This document shows, one piece after another, positions 1 through 13,544 of a stretch of 64,000 nt of DNA. Under the pieces are notes generated by a model that was not told the origin of the DNA, did no database searches, and was given only the letters and a program-made list of their open reading frames with translations. A program made the position numbers and the translations under genes. Every line of letters begins with the position of its first letter. Position 1 is the first letter of the stretch. This stretch comes from Dromiciops gliroides (Eukaryota; Chordata; Mammalia; Microbiotheria; Microbiotheriidae): contig NC_057863.1 of NCBI RefSeq assembly GCF_019393635.1, positions 574,004,284-574,068,283 of the forward strand, read 5' to 3'.

Positions 1-880
<880 letters not shown>

Positions 881-887
881 CACCTGG

Positions 888-907
888 TTTTTTTTTTTTT
901 TTTTTTT
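888..907. repeat. T20 homopolymer
   Basis: A run of 20 T separates the CpG-rich block from ordinary AT-richer DNA. It could be the poly(A) of an old minus-strand retroelement, but no element body is recognisable to its right (908-1149). Confidence 0.6.
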
Positions 908-1149
908 GAGAAACCAGCCGCACCAACCTGACTTGTGGTGACTCACAACCAGTCCTGGAGGAAGAAGTCTTTCAGTTAAGCCGTGATCACCGCCGTGAGC
1001 CAAAGGAGATTAGCTCTGGAAGGTTAGGAGGACGTTTGTCTCATCCCTCTGGTCCCGAGGATTTAGGGACAGACTCTGCGCCAGAGCAAATGGCTTCCCT
1101 TCCTTCCCCTCTCTGCCCCCTCACGATCTTAAAAAATGAGGCGAGAGCC

Positions 1150-1235
1150 CTGCAGTTGGAGGATATGGGTTCTAGCCGCCCCTTTCCGTGTGACCTAGGA
1201 CAAGTCACTTCTGAGCTCCAAACTCGCCAAATAGA
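1150..1235 (+). mobile_element. MIR-type SINE fragment
   Basis: GTGTGACCTAGGACAAGTCA followed by CTTCTGAGC matches the central MIR core in sense orientation. It is short and old. Confidence 0.4.
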
Positions 1236-1349
1236 ATTTTAAAGGAAGATTTGACACGGAGAGAAAGAGCAACTGCATTTCAGTGCAACAATTCTGTTCG
1301 AGTCACTCGGTATGACTACCTTACCTTTTCATGTTTTTTGGCTTTTTTG

Positions 1350-1482
1350 CGGGGAAATGGGGTTAAGTGACTTGCCCAGGGTCACACAGCTAGTAAGTGT
1401 CAAGTGTCTGAGGCCAGATTTGAACTCAGGTCCTCCTGACTCCAGAGCCGGTGCTCTATCCACTGCGCCACCTAGCCGCCCC
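1350..1482 (-). mobile_element. Short tRNA-derived marsupial SINE
   Basis: Reverse orientation: GGGTTAAGTGACTTGCCCAG through CCACCTAGCCGCCCC. Flanking copies of TCATGTTTTTT at about 1329 and 1483 look like the target-site duplication. Confidence 0.93.
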
Positions 1483-1589
1483 TCATGTTTTTTTGTTTGT
1501 TTGTTTTTGTTTTTAAATCACAGTGGATAAGGCCAGGATGACAAGAGGCAAAACTATCCAACTCATTACAATCAACTAAATAAAAAATA

Positions 1590-1755
1590 GGGCAACTAGG
1601 TGGCACAGTGGATAGAGTATCGGCCCTGAATTCAGGAGGATCTGAGTTCAAATCCTACCTCAGACACTTGACACTTACTAGCTGTGTGACCCTGGGCAAG
1701 TCACTTAACCCTCACTGCCCGGCCAAACCCAACCAACCAAAAACAAAAAAGAAAA
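1590..1755 (+). mobile_element. Short tRNA-derived SINE with clear target-site duplication
   Basis: The head GGCAACTAGGTGGCACAGTG, body and A-rich tail are complete. A perfect 16-bp duplication AACTAAATAAAAAATA lies at 1574-1589 and 1756-1771. Confidence 0.95.
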
Positions 1756-1775
1756 AACTAAATAAAAAATAAGTT

Positions 1776-4700
1776 CAGGGTGGATTAAAACCTAAGTCAG
1801 ATGGAGACTCAGATGGAAATGCAGGTAATCAAGAGGGTGAGGTTTCAGAGAACCCCCTACTCCCCCTCTCTGATTAGGTGACTGCTTGGTCCGTGTTCTC
1901 ATAGATTCTGGCTGGTAAGGAAGAAGCCAGGGTTCTGGGAGCTGACAGACATTCCTTAGGTTGGGGAGAAATGCAGATGAAAGGTTTTCCCCCTCCTCCT
2001 CTACTGACTGTGAAGGCCTTTCTTCCCTTTAAGAGCAGAAGCCCAAATTTCAGGGCTCCGTCAAAAGAAAGTTGGTGGGTCCTGCTTCCTTATAGGCCAG
2101 AGATAAGCACTTGATCTGAGGACTTTTGTGGAAAGCAGAAGCTGGAAGTAGAGAGCAGTCCCACAATGTAGTACCAGGAGACCTGGGGAACATTTGAGAA
2201 GAGAATATACATTAGGTTGAGGTCACTGGGGACCAGGTCTAGGAAGCCTTCTGATAACACTTATGGCCCTGCTGTGATGGAGGTATAAGTTCCTTTCTCT
2301 ATCTGTGCCCTGGTGTTGAGTTTCCTACAGAAAATCAATCCCAGGTTAGAAGTATTGCTCTTTGTTTTTATTTTTATTTTTTTGCTTTTATTTTTGTCAA
2401 TTTCCTCTTTGAGGACAGGGACCATACATGCCTTTAGCCATATTTTTAGCCCCTATCATCCTGATGTTTAGCAACAAAGTTAGGTCCATGATAGTAAGAC
2501 CATAAATGCTTGGTGCATTGATTTGAAATATTCTAACGGCCACAAGGAAAGAACAAATACCACACGCTCACCTTACTTGCTGTTTTTATTCCCTGGGTAA
2601 ATTCTCCGGTTTTTAGCAGGAATTTTCTGGTAGCAGCCAGCTTTCAGTTAATAGTTAAAATAAAATTCTGTCATTTTCTTGGGAGTGGTCAGGGGAATAC
2701 CGAAGAGAACAGAGATACCCAGGAAGGGCTAAGGAATGTGGAGAGATTCAAGAGAAAGAGAGAGCCTAAGGGGTTGGACCTGACAAAATCTATTTGGGAC
2801 CCAGGGCCTATCTGATTCATGTTAGTAATGTCCCTTTTATGACCTCTACCTTGCCATTATCTTTGCTCCCTTCCACATTGCTTCTCCCCCAGAAGAGTGG
2901 AGCTTATCACCAGGCTGGTGGTTTTTATAAGTAAAATACTTTGATACCATCACTTTCACTCATACAAAAGTTTTATTTTTATGGTCTGGCTCAGGACCAA
3001 GATCATTCCATAAAAATGGATTTTCCAGAAAAAAAAATGGAAATTTTTTTCCAATAAGAATTTTATGGGGAAAAAATGTATCTTACTTAAATAGACAGGA
3101 GACAAAATATGCCACTATCACCCTTTCCCTCCTCCTCATCTTACCAACTCGCCCACTTTTTCTTCTTTACTAATGAATTAAAATTTAGAAACATTTAAAA
3201 GGGAAACAATTCATTAATAATGAATTTGCCTGGACATGACCTAAAAAAATGCCATAGAAGTTTCATAAGCATTATCTAAGTCTCCTTTCCAAACTCATTC
3301 ATTCAGTAAAGCTGACATTCCTATGAAAATGGTATTTTACTTGACCTCCTTTGGAAACTCACAGATACTCAAAATGCTGTTTTCAGCCAAGACTCCTAGG
3401 GCCCTCATGGAAACTCTAAACTTTTTGGCATAGGTCTGAGGGAAAACATACCCTTGCCTAACTTCACTTGGTAAAGGCTTTTTACATGCAAAAAAGGACA
3501 AAATATTGCAAATGTGAATTTTCTATCTTTCCAAATATTTTGCTATCTAGAGAATTCTTTCTTTAGGGGGCCCATGTGGATCATTAAATTAGAGCATTTT
3601 TTTGGACATCTCCATTTAAAAAAAATTTTTTTTATTTGGCCTCTCCATTTTTATCAAACTTAAGGGAAGCATTGCTATAGAAGTTAAAAAAACACCCCCC
3701 CAAAACCAGCAACTCACATGGAGCTTCTTCTAGTCTAGCAGAGGGATAAGGCATCAACACAAATATTTATGCAATAACTTGCTGGTCCTAGGCAGCCCAG
3801 GTCATAACCTTTACCCTTTTCTACTAAGAAGCAACTAGTTTTGGATACATATATGCCAAGCAGGTTTAGTTCTGTGGGTGCCTGGTCCCTATACAGATGA
3901 GCCAAGTTCTTTTTCTTGAACTCTCTGGTTTGTTTTATCCTCACTCCAGAGACCCAAGGAAAATCATAAAGCTTAGATTTGACTCATGTCTAAGGTCTCC
4001 CCAAAAGGGAGTAGAAAGATAACTCAAAATACAATATAGAATAATTATAGGGCAGCTACGTTTTTCTTCCACACAAGAAACGATAAAAAACAAAAAACTT
4101 ACAAGCATTCATTGACAAAAATTTAAACATGAAGCAATAACTTATAAGGCTGATACTTAAAACATCAAAATGTGAAGTGTTTTTGTGAGGACTGTTGAAT
4201 TGACACTTTTATGCTTGACTTGGCTCTGTGTCTTTCAGACAGTCCTCTCTAGGCCCCTGTCTTCTAGCAAGCCAGGCCTGACTTGACCTCATCCTCCTAC
4301 TGGTGGTCATTTCCAAGAGGTTCTTTAGTAGACATAAGGGGCTCTCAACCAGCACCAGCTGAGGAATCCAGGAATTCCTAACCTCTCAAACTCACAAGTC
4401 AGCCTCTAAAGATGAAAATGTTGATCTCAAGGTCACTGTTCCATCACCTGTGTTTAGGGGAAGAAACGTGAAGCAGTAAAGGTAGCAAGAAGGCCAAACT
4501 CAAGCTCACCTAGCCAAGGCCTTGCTGTGGCTGCCATGAGTGAGAGGTGACCATTTCTGCTGGGTTAGGAGAAGATGCCCCTCTATCTTGCCTCTTGGGA
4601 AATCTTAGAAAGGATGTACTTGTTACATGTTCCATAGAGAGAAAGGAAAAGTGAGCCAGAGGACAGAATTACTTCCTGGTTCAGTAACCAAAACTAAACT

Positions 4701-4920
4701 GATACTTTTGACATGATGCCTCAGTTATCTCCCGCCCCTTGAAGCTGTAACAGAGGAACCAAGGGACCACTCAGTGTTTACTGTGACATCCGAAAGTCTT
4801 TTAGAGATGAGCATGTACTCCTGGAAGTGGCCAGACTGTGATCCTAAATGTATGTGATGCTAAATTAATTGATCAATATATTGAGAAAGTTGGGAGAATT
4901 ACCAGGATGTTCATTTATGA
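1776..4920. other. Unassigned non-coding DNA
   Basis: I see no coding frame, RNA gene or recognisable element here. Frames are short and unrelated to known proteins. The 3000-3680 part is very AT-rich. The segment 3999-4130 has faint similarity to sequence at 21901-21960 and 22380-22450, too weak to name. Confidence 0.5.
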
Positions 4921-4924
4921 TAGC

Positions 4925-5775
4925 AACAAGGATCAATCAATCAACTAACAGCTGGCACTTATTAAGCATCGATTCTGTGCCAAGCACTGTGCTAGACACT
5001 GGGATTCAAAGAGAAATGATGGAGAAAACAACACATGCATATATAAATGTATACAAAATAAAAACAAAATAAACTTATGGAGGGGGAGAAGGAAGCAAAA
5101 GGAATTGGGAGAAACAGGAAAGGCTTCATTGTGGTACCTGAATAGAGTTTTAAAGGGAAACAAGTTGCACAGTAGATAAAACACCGGCCCTGGATTCAGG
5201 GGGACCTGAGTTCAAATCTGGCCTCAGGCACTTGACACTTACTAGCTGTGTGACCCTGAGCAAGTCACTTAACCCTCATTGCCCTGCCAAAAACCAAAAA
5301 ACAACAACAACAACAAAAAAAAAAAACCCCAAACAAAAAAGGGAAACAGGAATTTTAAGAGGAGGAGGTGAAGGAGGGAGTGCATTTCAGGCATAGTGAA
5401 TAATCAGTACAAAGGAGTTGAGATAGAGATAGAGTGTTGTAAAGAAATGGAAGAAATCCACTTTGGTTGGACTGTAAAATATGGGAAAGGGAGTCAGTGT
5501 ATAATGAAGGCTGAGAAGGTAAATTAAGGCCAGATTGGGAAGGGCTTTAAAAGGAAAAAAGAATTTATATTGATTCTGGATATAACGGAACCACTGGAGT
5601 TTATTAGGTGACATGGTCAGACCTGCTCACTCTTTAGGAAAAGCACTTTGGCAACTTGTTTGTAAGGTGGATTGAAAAGAGTTTGAGGGGAAGGCTGTAT
5701 AAATAATGTGCATGAGCTTTCAAAGGGGAAAAATTATGGAAGAGTTAGGACAGACAGGGTCTGGAGGTGGCAGTG
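4925..5775 (-). mobile_element. L2 LINE 3' region, interrupted by a SINE
   Basis: The left end reads AATCAATCAACTAACAGCTG, then a diverged version of the complement of the L2 3' end (ATTAAGCAT, TGTGCCAAGCACTGTGCTAG). The typical internal text resumes after the SINE at 5163-5337 (GGGAAGGGCTTTAAAAGG, GTGACATGGTCAGACCTG). Confidence 0.8.
5163..5337 (+). mobile_element. 5'-truncated tRNA-derived SINE inside L2
   Basis: The body CACCGGCCCTGGATTCAGG through CCCTCATTGCCCTGCC is followed by a CAA/A-rich tail. The L2-derived AAAGGGAAACA is duplicated at 5152-5162 and 5338-5348. Confidence 0.93.
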
Positions 5776-5782
5776 GGGAATA

Positions 5783-6690
5783 TTACTAATTAGAGAAATG
5801 CAAACCAAAGCAATTCTGAAATTCCATGTCATGCCCATCAGAGTGGCAGAGATAACAAAAAAGGAAAATGATAAATTTTGGAGGGATTATGGGAACATAG
5901 ACATATTGATGCAATGTTGGTGGGCTTGTGAATGAAAACAACCATTCTAGAAAGCAAATTGAGATTATATACAAAAAGTTACTGAAAGGTACTTGTGCTT
6001 TGATCCAGCTATACTACTTCTAGGCCTATGTTTTGAAAAGATCAAAGGAAAAGAAAAAGGGCCTTTATGTGTAAAAACATTTATAGCAGTTTTTTTTTTT
6101 GTGGTGGCAGAAAACTGGATGTCCATCAATTGAGGAATGACTGAATAAATTGTGGTATATGAATATGATAGAATACTATTGTTCTGTAGGAATGAGGAAA
6201 TAGATGATTTTGAAAAGACAGAAGAATTATATGAACTGTTGTACAGTAAAGTGAGCAAAATCAGTAGAACAATTTATAGTATAACATCAAAATTATAAAA
6301 TGAACAAATGTGAGGACTTTTATGAACTGATGATAAATAAAATTAACGGAACCGGGGGAACAATTTATATAAGAACAATAACTGTAAAAACAAACAACTT
6401 TGAAAGGTGTAAGAACTATGATCAATATAGTGCTCATTTATGATTCCAGAGGACTGATAACGAAAAACACTATCCATGACAGAGGGGTAATGGATTTAGG
6501 GTACAGAATGAGACATTCATATATTTTTATATATAGCCATGGAAGAAATTTGTTTTGCTTGACTAGGCTTATTTTTTTTTTTAACAATTTCTTTCCTTTT
6601 TCTCTCCAATGGGGTGGGAGGTGAAAGGGAGAGAAAATAGATTTCTGATCATTTAAAAAAATTGAGAGATGAGGGAATACAGATGTGAAA
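5783..6690 (+). mobile_element. L1 LINE, end of ORF2 and 3' untranslated region
   Basis: TTAGAGAAATGCAAACCAAA followed by the L1 C-terminal and 3' order (ATCAGAGTGGCAGAGATAAC, GATCCAGCTATACTACTTCT, TGTCCATCAATTGAGGAATG). It is 5'-truncated and the frame is degraded. Confidence 0.85.
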
Positions 6691-6969
6691 TTTGTATGTA
6701 CTTTCAGATGACATCACTTTATTATTAGTTATACTGAACTGTTTTATCTTTTTTTATGAGACACTTATAAAATTATGTAATATAAAAACAAAATGGATCA
6801 ATAAAATTGAAGTGACCAAAAAAATTACTTCTTGGCCCTATGAGTTATGGGAAATGGGAAGAGTGGCCTCCAATGGAATGAAAAATTGGCTTTTTGTTAA
6901 ATATTTCAACCGAATATTGTCTGAGAGTAGGTCAGAGCTAACAAAGGACCCAGTGGGCAGGGGCTAGGA

Positions 6970-7464
6970 CAGTAGTAAATTAAGTTGAAATGGGCTTAGA
7001 GAAATAGAGATGAAATTTCAGGAGGTATCTTAGTAGGGGGTGTGCTGTTTACATCTCAGGTGGTGAGACTGGATGACCAGGATTTGGGAAACCGGTATGA
7101 CAGGAGGTAGGTAGGTTGCAATGCCATGTTGGCAGTAGGGGAAGAAGATTGCTCAGTCAGTAGAACTTATTAGACAATAGAGGGATTTCTTGAATGAAGT
7201 GGTCCCAGACTTCTTAATGAATGTGGTGTTTTGGCAGATGCCACCCTTGGTATTCTACAGCTCCTACTGAGCATGGCTCCTGGGTGGCAATGGAGGCTCT
7301 TCAAGGGTCTCCATGTGTACTGGGACCCATGTTGATGTTCTCCAAAACCTCTTTCTCACTGTGAAACTCTATAACTGGAGAAATATGAATGTTTCTCATG
7401 CTTATTTGGTGAGAAGAAGTCAGTCTTGAGATTGCATGATTGGCATTTATTATCAGCTTCTTTT
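6970..7464. other. Unassigned non-coding DNA
   Basis: No repeat, coding frame or RNA recognised between the L1 tail and the next SINE. Confidence 0.5.
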
Positions 7465-7481
7465 AAAATGGCCTCTGAAAG

Positions 7482-7626
7482 GGGGCAGCTAGGTGGCGCA
7501 GTGGATAGAGCCCCGGCCCTGAAGTCAGGAGGACCTGAGTTCAAATCCGGCCTCAGACACTTAACACTTACTAGCTGTGTGACCCTAGGCAAGTCACTTA
7601 ACCCCAATTGCCTCACCAAAAAAAAA
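7482..7626 (+). mobile_element. Full-length short tRNA-derived SINE, young-looking
   Basis: Complete from GGGGCAGCTAGGTGGCGCAG to CCAATTGCCTCACC plus poly(A). Perfect 17-bp duplication AAAATGGCCTCTGAAAG at 7465-7481 and 7627-7643. Confidence 0.97.
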
Positions 7627-7743
7627 AAAATGGCCTCTGAAAGTGGTGGTGTCAGCTCTGAATGCCTTTTGAAAATAGAACTAGGCTTCCACTTAAACAA
7701 CAAGTCAAGTGGGAGCTGTAGTGGCTCTAATGCTTAGGAGGAA

Positions 7744-8064
7744 GGCCTTTACTTATCTGGCCTATTCATTACCAGCCCTCCCCCCTTGATCTACAATCTG
7801 TAGGACTTGTTAGTGAGTGACAGGCAAAGAATGTATCTTCTTTTGCCAAAATAATGGAATGTTTAAACCATCTCCCAAGGCATTTGCTTTTCAGTTTTAG
7901 TTGCCTGGCTCAAAATTATTTGCTCCAAAAGAAACAGATTCTTAATAGTGCTACAAAGTGAAATTCTACTCTTTATTCCTGCTCCTAATTTAGTAGAAAA
8001 ATGATGGGTGTGAATCTAACTTAAAGAAAGCAAATGACTCCATTTCAGTGGGACGTAAAAGAGC

Positions 8065-8113
<49 letters not shown>

Positions 8114-8340
8114 CTTTCAGTGTAGATTGCCAAAGGGATCTTTCTCCTAAGACAGTTTCTTGGAGTGATGTGAAAATGTTCGCAAGATGTCACTGAGTTT
8201 GAATATTATGGCCAGTTAGGTGGAAGGGAATATGAAATAAATGGTTCTGGCAGTGAGATAAGTCTAAGATTGGTATAGATTTATTGAGCAATTGCAGAAT
8301 GATGGGTTGAACTGGATAAGCAACTTCATAGAATGCATAC
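7744..8340. other. Unassigned DNA containing a (TA)n microsatellite
   Basis: Nothing coding. The only named structure is the dinucleotide run at 8066-8110. Confidence 0.5.
8066..8110. repeat. (TA)n microsatellite, about 22 units
   Basis: An uninterrupted alternating AT run, probably length-polymorphic. Confidence 0.98.
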
Positions 8341-8344
8341 AGGA

Positions 8345-8475
8345 TGGCATTGTGCATAGAATGTTGGACACAGAGTTAGGATGGCTCCCAATCTCTTTAG
8401 ATATTTTGTGTGACTAGGGAAATTAACCTCTGTGAGCCTTAGCTTCTTTGTCTCTAGAACGATAATAGCACCTAG
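8345..8475 (+). mobile_element. MIR-type SINE
   Basis: ATAGAATGTTGGACACAGAG, then TGTGTGACTAGGGAAATTAA and CCTCTGTGAGCCTTAG match the MIR order in sense orientation. Confidence 0.65.
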
Positions 8476-8504
8476 CTTTCTATTTTCTATAGGATAAAAT
8501 ATGA

Positions 8505-8985
8505 CCCTTCTGTTTAGTGTTTAAAGCCTTTTATAACTTGGCCCCTACGTAGCCTTTCAGCCTCATTATACATTATTCCCCTTCTCACACTAAAGTCTAG
8601 TCAAACTGTCCTTCTTGCTATTTCTCCATTTCCTTGTCTCCATGTCTTTGCACTGGCTGTCCCCTCATGCCTACAAATCACTCCCCACTCATCTTCACCT
8701 GGGAGAATCCCTTCCTTCTTTCATGACTCAGTTCAAGTACCACATTCTATATGAATCCTTTTCTGATCCTCTCAGGTCCAAGTGCCCTCTCTTCTAAAAC
8801 GTCCTTGGATTTATTTTGTATATGTTCTGTATATACTTCTGTATGTACACGTCTCCCCTAAGAGACCATAATCTCCTTCTGGATGGGAACTGTTTATTTT
8901 TTACCACTATTCCCTATACTTAGCCCAGGTACTTGACACATAGTAGGCACTCAAAAAAAATACATGCTGATTGGTATCTTAGAGT
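8505..8985 (+). mobile_element. L2 LINE 3' end
   Basis: Typical L2 text: TGCACTGGCTGTCCCCTCAT, ATGACTCAGTTCAAGTACCA, and the tail TTGACACATAGTAGGCACTC at 8934-8953. Confidence 0.85.
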
Positions 8986-9039
8986 AGATTAAATACCTAT
9001 GGGTTGGGTGCTTGTTTTTTTGTTTGTTTTTTTAACAAC

Positions 9040-9187
9040 CCCCAAGCTAAGATTGTTTTTTTTTACATTTTAAAATACAGTTTTTATTGTACTTAAAAGT
9101 ACAAAACCCTTCTTAGGTTGTAGGGCTATCCAAAAAAAGGTAGCTGGCCAGATTTGGCCCTCAGACAGCAATTTGCTGACCCCTGTC
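9040..9187 (-). mobile_element. hAT-type (Charlie-like) terminal fragment
   Basis: GGCCAGATTTGGCCCTCAGA, then GCAATTTGCTGACCCCTG at the right resembles the end of mammalian hAT elements that finish in TTTGCTGACCCCTG. The left end is unclear. Confidence 0.5.
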
Positions 9188-9189
9188 TT

Positions 9190-10180
9190 AGAAGGTTAGT
9201 GTAAGAATTAGATGAGATAATGCATGTGTAATGGGGGACTAACCAATGAATCCAGTCCTTATGAATCTGTGCAGAGTGCTACTGATATGATTCTCCATTG
9301 TAGAAGAGCCTGTTTCCATATATGGGGAGCCTCTTTCTGGGAGACTTGGGATGACATGCAGTGGAATCTCTGAGAGATTTTGGAGTCTGTACCTAGTTTT
9401 GGTCTGCTTAGCATGTGATGAAGAGAAGAAACCTCTTTGATTTGCTTTGGCTGCAAAGCTGGAAAGGCTCTTCTCTTCTTCCTGCTTTTGGTTTGACCTC
9501 TTGGTGAGATTTCTTCTAGTCTGGGCAGCATTCTGGTGAGAAATAGTACTGTAAGGGGAGAGGCCTTCCTCGTTTGAGGCCAACTGTGCCTATGAACACT
9601 TGGCTTAGTTTTTTGCCTTCACATTTGATCTTTTGTCTTAGGTGAAGGAGATTAATCTGGAGGCAATGGTTTTGTGAGTTTTGAAAGTTCAGGAGAGGGA
9701 GCAAGATCCAGAAGTCTGTGAGTTAAGTTCATGCTGGGTTTTGTAGTCAACCCAGCATCAATGCCCCAAGGATGAAAAACACCTTTGGGATACAGTTCAA
9801 CTGTAGCTGAGATGAAGATTCATTTGATAAGGACTTATCTGGCAATTTGTATGAATGCTATGTAGAAATGGACAATCTTTAGTCTGTCTGTATAGATGAG
9901 AGAGTATGTCCCTGAGGTGTTGGGCGGAAATGTTTGTACTTGCTATAAAATGTCTGTTCTAGTTATATTTTTGAAGTTAAATATCCTTTTGTTAAATTGA
10001 TATTAATTGGTTACATTTAATTGCTAGTGGGTAATAGTGTACAGGGAAACCATACTGGAATGGGGCCTTAGGCTAATGGCAGTAGAGATACCCTAACCCT
10101 TCAAGAGTACTCTCTAAAACTTCTGGGAGGATATGTATCCAGGCTTACTCTGGAAGAGTGAGGCCAGAGAGTGCTTTCTG
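9190..10180. other. Unassigned DNA, possibly an old LTR-like remnant
   Basis: No coding frame is recognised. AATTGATATTAATTGG at 9995-10010 recurs at 45472-45486, each following an AT-rich ATAAAAT block, so the two loci may share an old repeat. The family is not identified. Confidence 0.35.
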
Positions 10181-10182
10181 CA

Positions 10183-10240
10183 TATGTAAAGTGCTTTGCA
10201 AACCTTTAAGAGCTATATAAATGCAATCTATTATTATCTA
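10183..10240 (+). mobile_element. MIR 3' tail fragment
   Basis: GTAAAGTGCTTTGCAAACCT, then TATATAAATGCAATCTATTA is the usual MIR 3' end. Confidence 0.7.
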
Positions 10241-10244
10241 AGTG

Positions 10245-12070
10245 TCACCTGTATGATTATAATTGATTTTGGGTTTTAAGCAACTTAGTTTCCTGATGAG
10301 GTGCCCATAATGAGACCAAGTGAAATGGTACAGTCAACTTAGCTTACCATGGTGGGTTTAATGGGCTATGATACATCATTGGAAGAAAACTGTCCGCATA
10401 TTTTGGTGAGTTTATACAGTTCTCTTCATCCTAACATTTGGAATTTTGCATGCAATTGTTGTACCTATTTGTTACTTTGGTCTCCCAGAACTAAGAAAGA
10501 GGGCTGTAGGTAGAGTGAATATGTGGTATAAGAGGTCAAGTACTGAGGGCGATTTTTCCTACTGGCGAAATTACCTCTATGTGTTCTGTAGTTCTATAAC
10601 AGAAGCCTATTAATATCACTTTCTATGTGGCTTAAAGAAATCTCTTTGCCAGTGGCAGAGGAATACCCTGTAGAAGGAAGCTCACTCACCCTTTTTGCAC
10701 AGAAAAATCTGGCCAAAGGGATGGGAAAAGGGTTCCCCACTGTCTTGTTACACTCCTGAATCCAGAGATGTGAATCAAGCTGTCACTGTGGAAATTTAGA
10801 GTGCTGCCCAGAAATATTGCTGTTCCTGCTACACTCTGAGGTGTGGTAACAAAAGGAATTGGGTTCAGCTTCTTATAAATCATGTCACTAGCAACTGTGC
10901 CGCCAGTTTTCAGACTACAGAATCTATATGGGGGTGGAAATCCTAACCTTTGTAAAAATAAATTTCATACTGGGTCTTTCTCCTTGTTTTCCTTCTTCTC
11001 CTTCTGTGGTTAGGTCATTCCAGAAAGGTCAGGCCACTGCAATTGTCATCTGTGATTGCTCAATAAGCTACTGGACTGGTTAACCTTGCCAACTACCCAT
11101 TTAAATACTGCTACCAAAATCAGATTGGTTTGACTTTGACAGGGAAGCTTTTGAATTTATAAAACATATTCTTAAGGGAGATACATTCTCATGGGAGATG
11201 AAATTGCAGTCACAGGGAGACCTGAGATCTGCATTACTTTCTGAAGATGCATTGTTTGGTATTTTGAAAGTGCTCACATATACATTTATTTATCCATAAG
11301 ACTGCTCTTTATATGTGAATGATTTATGACTGTGTCAGATGAGTTCACCAAACCACTAAAGACTTTCCCCTGGAAATCCATGGGAGAATAATTTAGATAA
11401 TAATAAGAAAATGCATGAGCTCAAGACAATAGGATGATTGTCATAGGGGCGATTCCCCTTCTCTTTTCTCCTTCCCAGCTCTAACAACCCCCTTTTCTGA
11501 GGGGTGTGTGGTGAGGAACATAGAAGGAAGGCAGGATGATAGATACAAAACAATCTAGAACCTGATGCCAGGAGAACCCCAACTTCAGCTCCATCTGATT
11601 GTCAGGTATCACATAGCCACTTAAAGCTGAGAGTGTCAGAGCTTATAGGATGTTACTTAGTCCCTATTTGTTTTCGATGTCCTCATAATTTACTGATGTT
11701 CTATATTCACAGAAGAAACTTGAAAAAAGCTAAAAGAATTCAGTTGACTATCCAGTCAGAAGACTTATGTACCCCACTCCCTCAATGGCTTTAATGGTAG
11801 AAGAAATTATTCCTGGTTACGTGTCTGTATATGCATGCCTTCTCTCTTGTGTCTCATTTTCCTGGGCACCTAGTAGAGTGCAAAGTCAATGCCATTGATC
11901 TACAGACAGCCCAAGTTTTCTCACTCAGAAGTCAGGTGATGGCAATTAGGGACCATTGTCTTCTAATATGCAAAAACTATTTGACATGATGTTGAGATAG
12001 TTTAATCAGTCTTGCAGATAGTTATGTCTGAGTGATCAAGATTGTTCATTTTTGGTAGAGAAGTGAGGAG
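10245..12070. other. Unassigned non-coding DNA
   Basis: About 1.8 kb without recognised element or gene. Frames are short and have no domain signature. Confidence 0.5.
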
Positions 12071-12074
12071 GGTC

Positions 12075-12237
12075 TTGGCTGGTAGCATTCTACAGTGGAA
12101 AGACCTCTGGCTTTGTAATCAGAATACTAGGATTCCTATCTTATCCTTGACTACCTCTGTGACTTTGGGCAGTCACTTAACTTTCCTAGACCTCAATTTC
12201 CTCATTTGTAAAATGAAGGGTCTGGTCTAGATTGCTA
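12075..12237 (+). mobile_element. MIR-type SINE
   Basis: Sense MIR order: GTAGCATTCTACAGTGGAAA, CCTCTGTGACTTTGGGCAGT, TTTCCTCATTTGTAAAATG. Confidence 0.8.
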
Positions 12238-12250
12238 TTCATTTCCATTT

Positions 12251-12407
12251 CTTTCTTTCTTTTTTTTTTGCAGGGCAATTAGGGTTAAGTGACTTGCCCA
12301 GGGTCACACAGTTAGTAAGTGTGTCAAGTGTCTGAGGCTGGATTTGAACTCAGGCCCTCCTGAATCCAGGGCTGGTGCTTTATCCACTGCACCACCTAGC
12401 TGCCCCA
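12251..12407 (-). mobile_element. Short tRNA-derived SINE
   Basis: Reverse-orientation copy with poly(T) on the left. TATTCATNTCCATTT is duplicated at 12236-12250 and 12408-12422. Confidence 0.95.
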
Positions 12408-12739
12408 TATTCATGTCCATTTCATTTCTAAATTTAGGATCATATAACATATACCTTCGAGCCCCTTCCCTTCTGCCTCCCTTTTATGTAGTATTAAAAG
12501 TGTTTCTTTGTTTTCTCCATGGCTATTAGAACCTTAAGTTCTTTCCTAAGACACCTTTTCCCACTGAGACATTATTCAGGTTGTAGGGCACAGTCAATGT
12601 AATATAATTTACTGGTTCTGCTTCAAGGGTAGTTACACAAAAGAAATTCTTTGAAGACTGTAGTGCTTCCATAGGACAGGGTGAGCCTGTGTGGCCGATA
12701 TTATCCTTCCCAATCATTAATTAATAAATAGGTAGTGAG

Positions 12740-12870
12740 AAGAGATTATTATCCTATTTCCAAATGGAGAAACAGGTATAGGTGTGAAGTGACTTGCCCA
12801 AGGCAATTCCGCAAATGCAAGGTGAAACCTGGTTTGGACTCTAATATCTGTTCACTGGACTCAGCAAGGC
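12740..12870 (-). mobile_element. MIR-type SINE fragment
   Basis: ATTATTATCCTATTTCCAAA, then GTGAAGTGACTTGCCCAAGG in antisense MIR order. Confidence 0.65.
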
Positions 12871-12879
12871 CCAGTGGTG

Positions 12880-13540
12880 CTTAACACTAATAGAGAGTTT
12901 TCATGTTGTTCATATCTTGGGGCAAGGAGGCAGATGCAATATGATCTTTTTGGTTCTTGTGACCAAGTTTTCAAAACTGACTGCTGAGCCTGACTTAGCA
13001 GAGTAGATCTGTGCCAGTGGCAGATGGGTAAGTCAGCCGAGAAATCCATAGCACAACAAATCAGGGACTGTGTCAGTCTAGTGCCTATTCAAGCAGTCTG
13101 CTGCTTTGCAAACATGGAGATCAGGAAGGTGCAGTTCATGTCACCAGTTTGGGAAATGTATTTCTCTGATGGCTTCTTATAGTTGAAACACATAGTGGTC
13201 TCATTCCAGACAGAGTTCAGTTACATCATCTAAAATTAGGTTGAAATATTTCTGCTTATTAAATAAGCAAAACTACAAATATTTTAAAATCAAATTTTCA
13301 TTTACTTTTCCTATTCATAGTTCAGGGAGGTAGTATGGTCTAGTAGATAGGTTACTGAACTGGAAAGTCAAAACCAAATGAGGCATACGCCCCAGAACAG
13401 GACCTCTTATGGCTAAATGCCTAGGGAGCCACAAGGAAACACTTTTGAACTGTTGGCATTTGCCACCCACTTACTTCCACGGCCACCACTTGAAATTTAA
13501 TGGAGGGTGGGAGTTAAAGTCTCTTTGCATCACAGTATTT
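12880..13540. other. Unassigned DNA with a small MIR head
   Basis: Mostly unrecognised. Positions 13322-13372 (GGTAGTATGGTCTAGTAGAT onward) look like the first part of a MIR-type SINE. Confidence 0.4.
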
Positions 13541-13544
13541 AAAA

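Noticed and set aside
7482-7626. tRNA gene suggested by A- and B-box-like words in SINE heads
   Set aside because: No cloverleaf; the head is fused to a CORE-type body and the same sequence recurs dozens of times as a SINE.
8066-8110. Possible CRISPR or other short repeat array
   Set aside because: It is a plain (TA)n microsatellite, and no spaced repeat array exists in the window.
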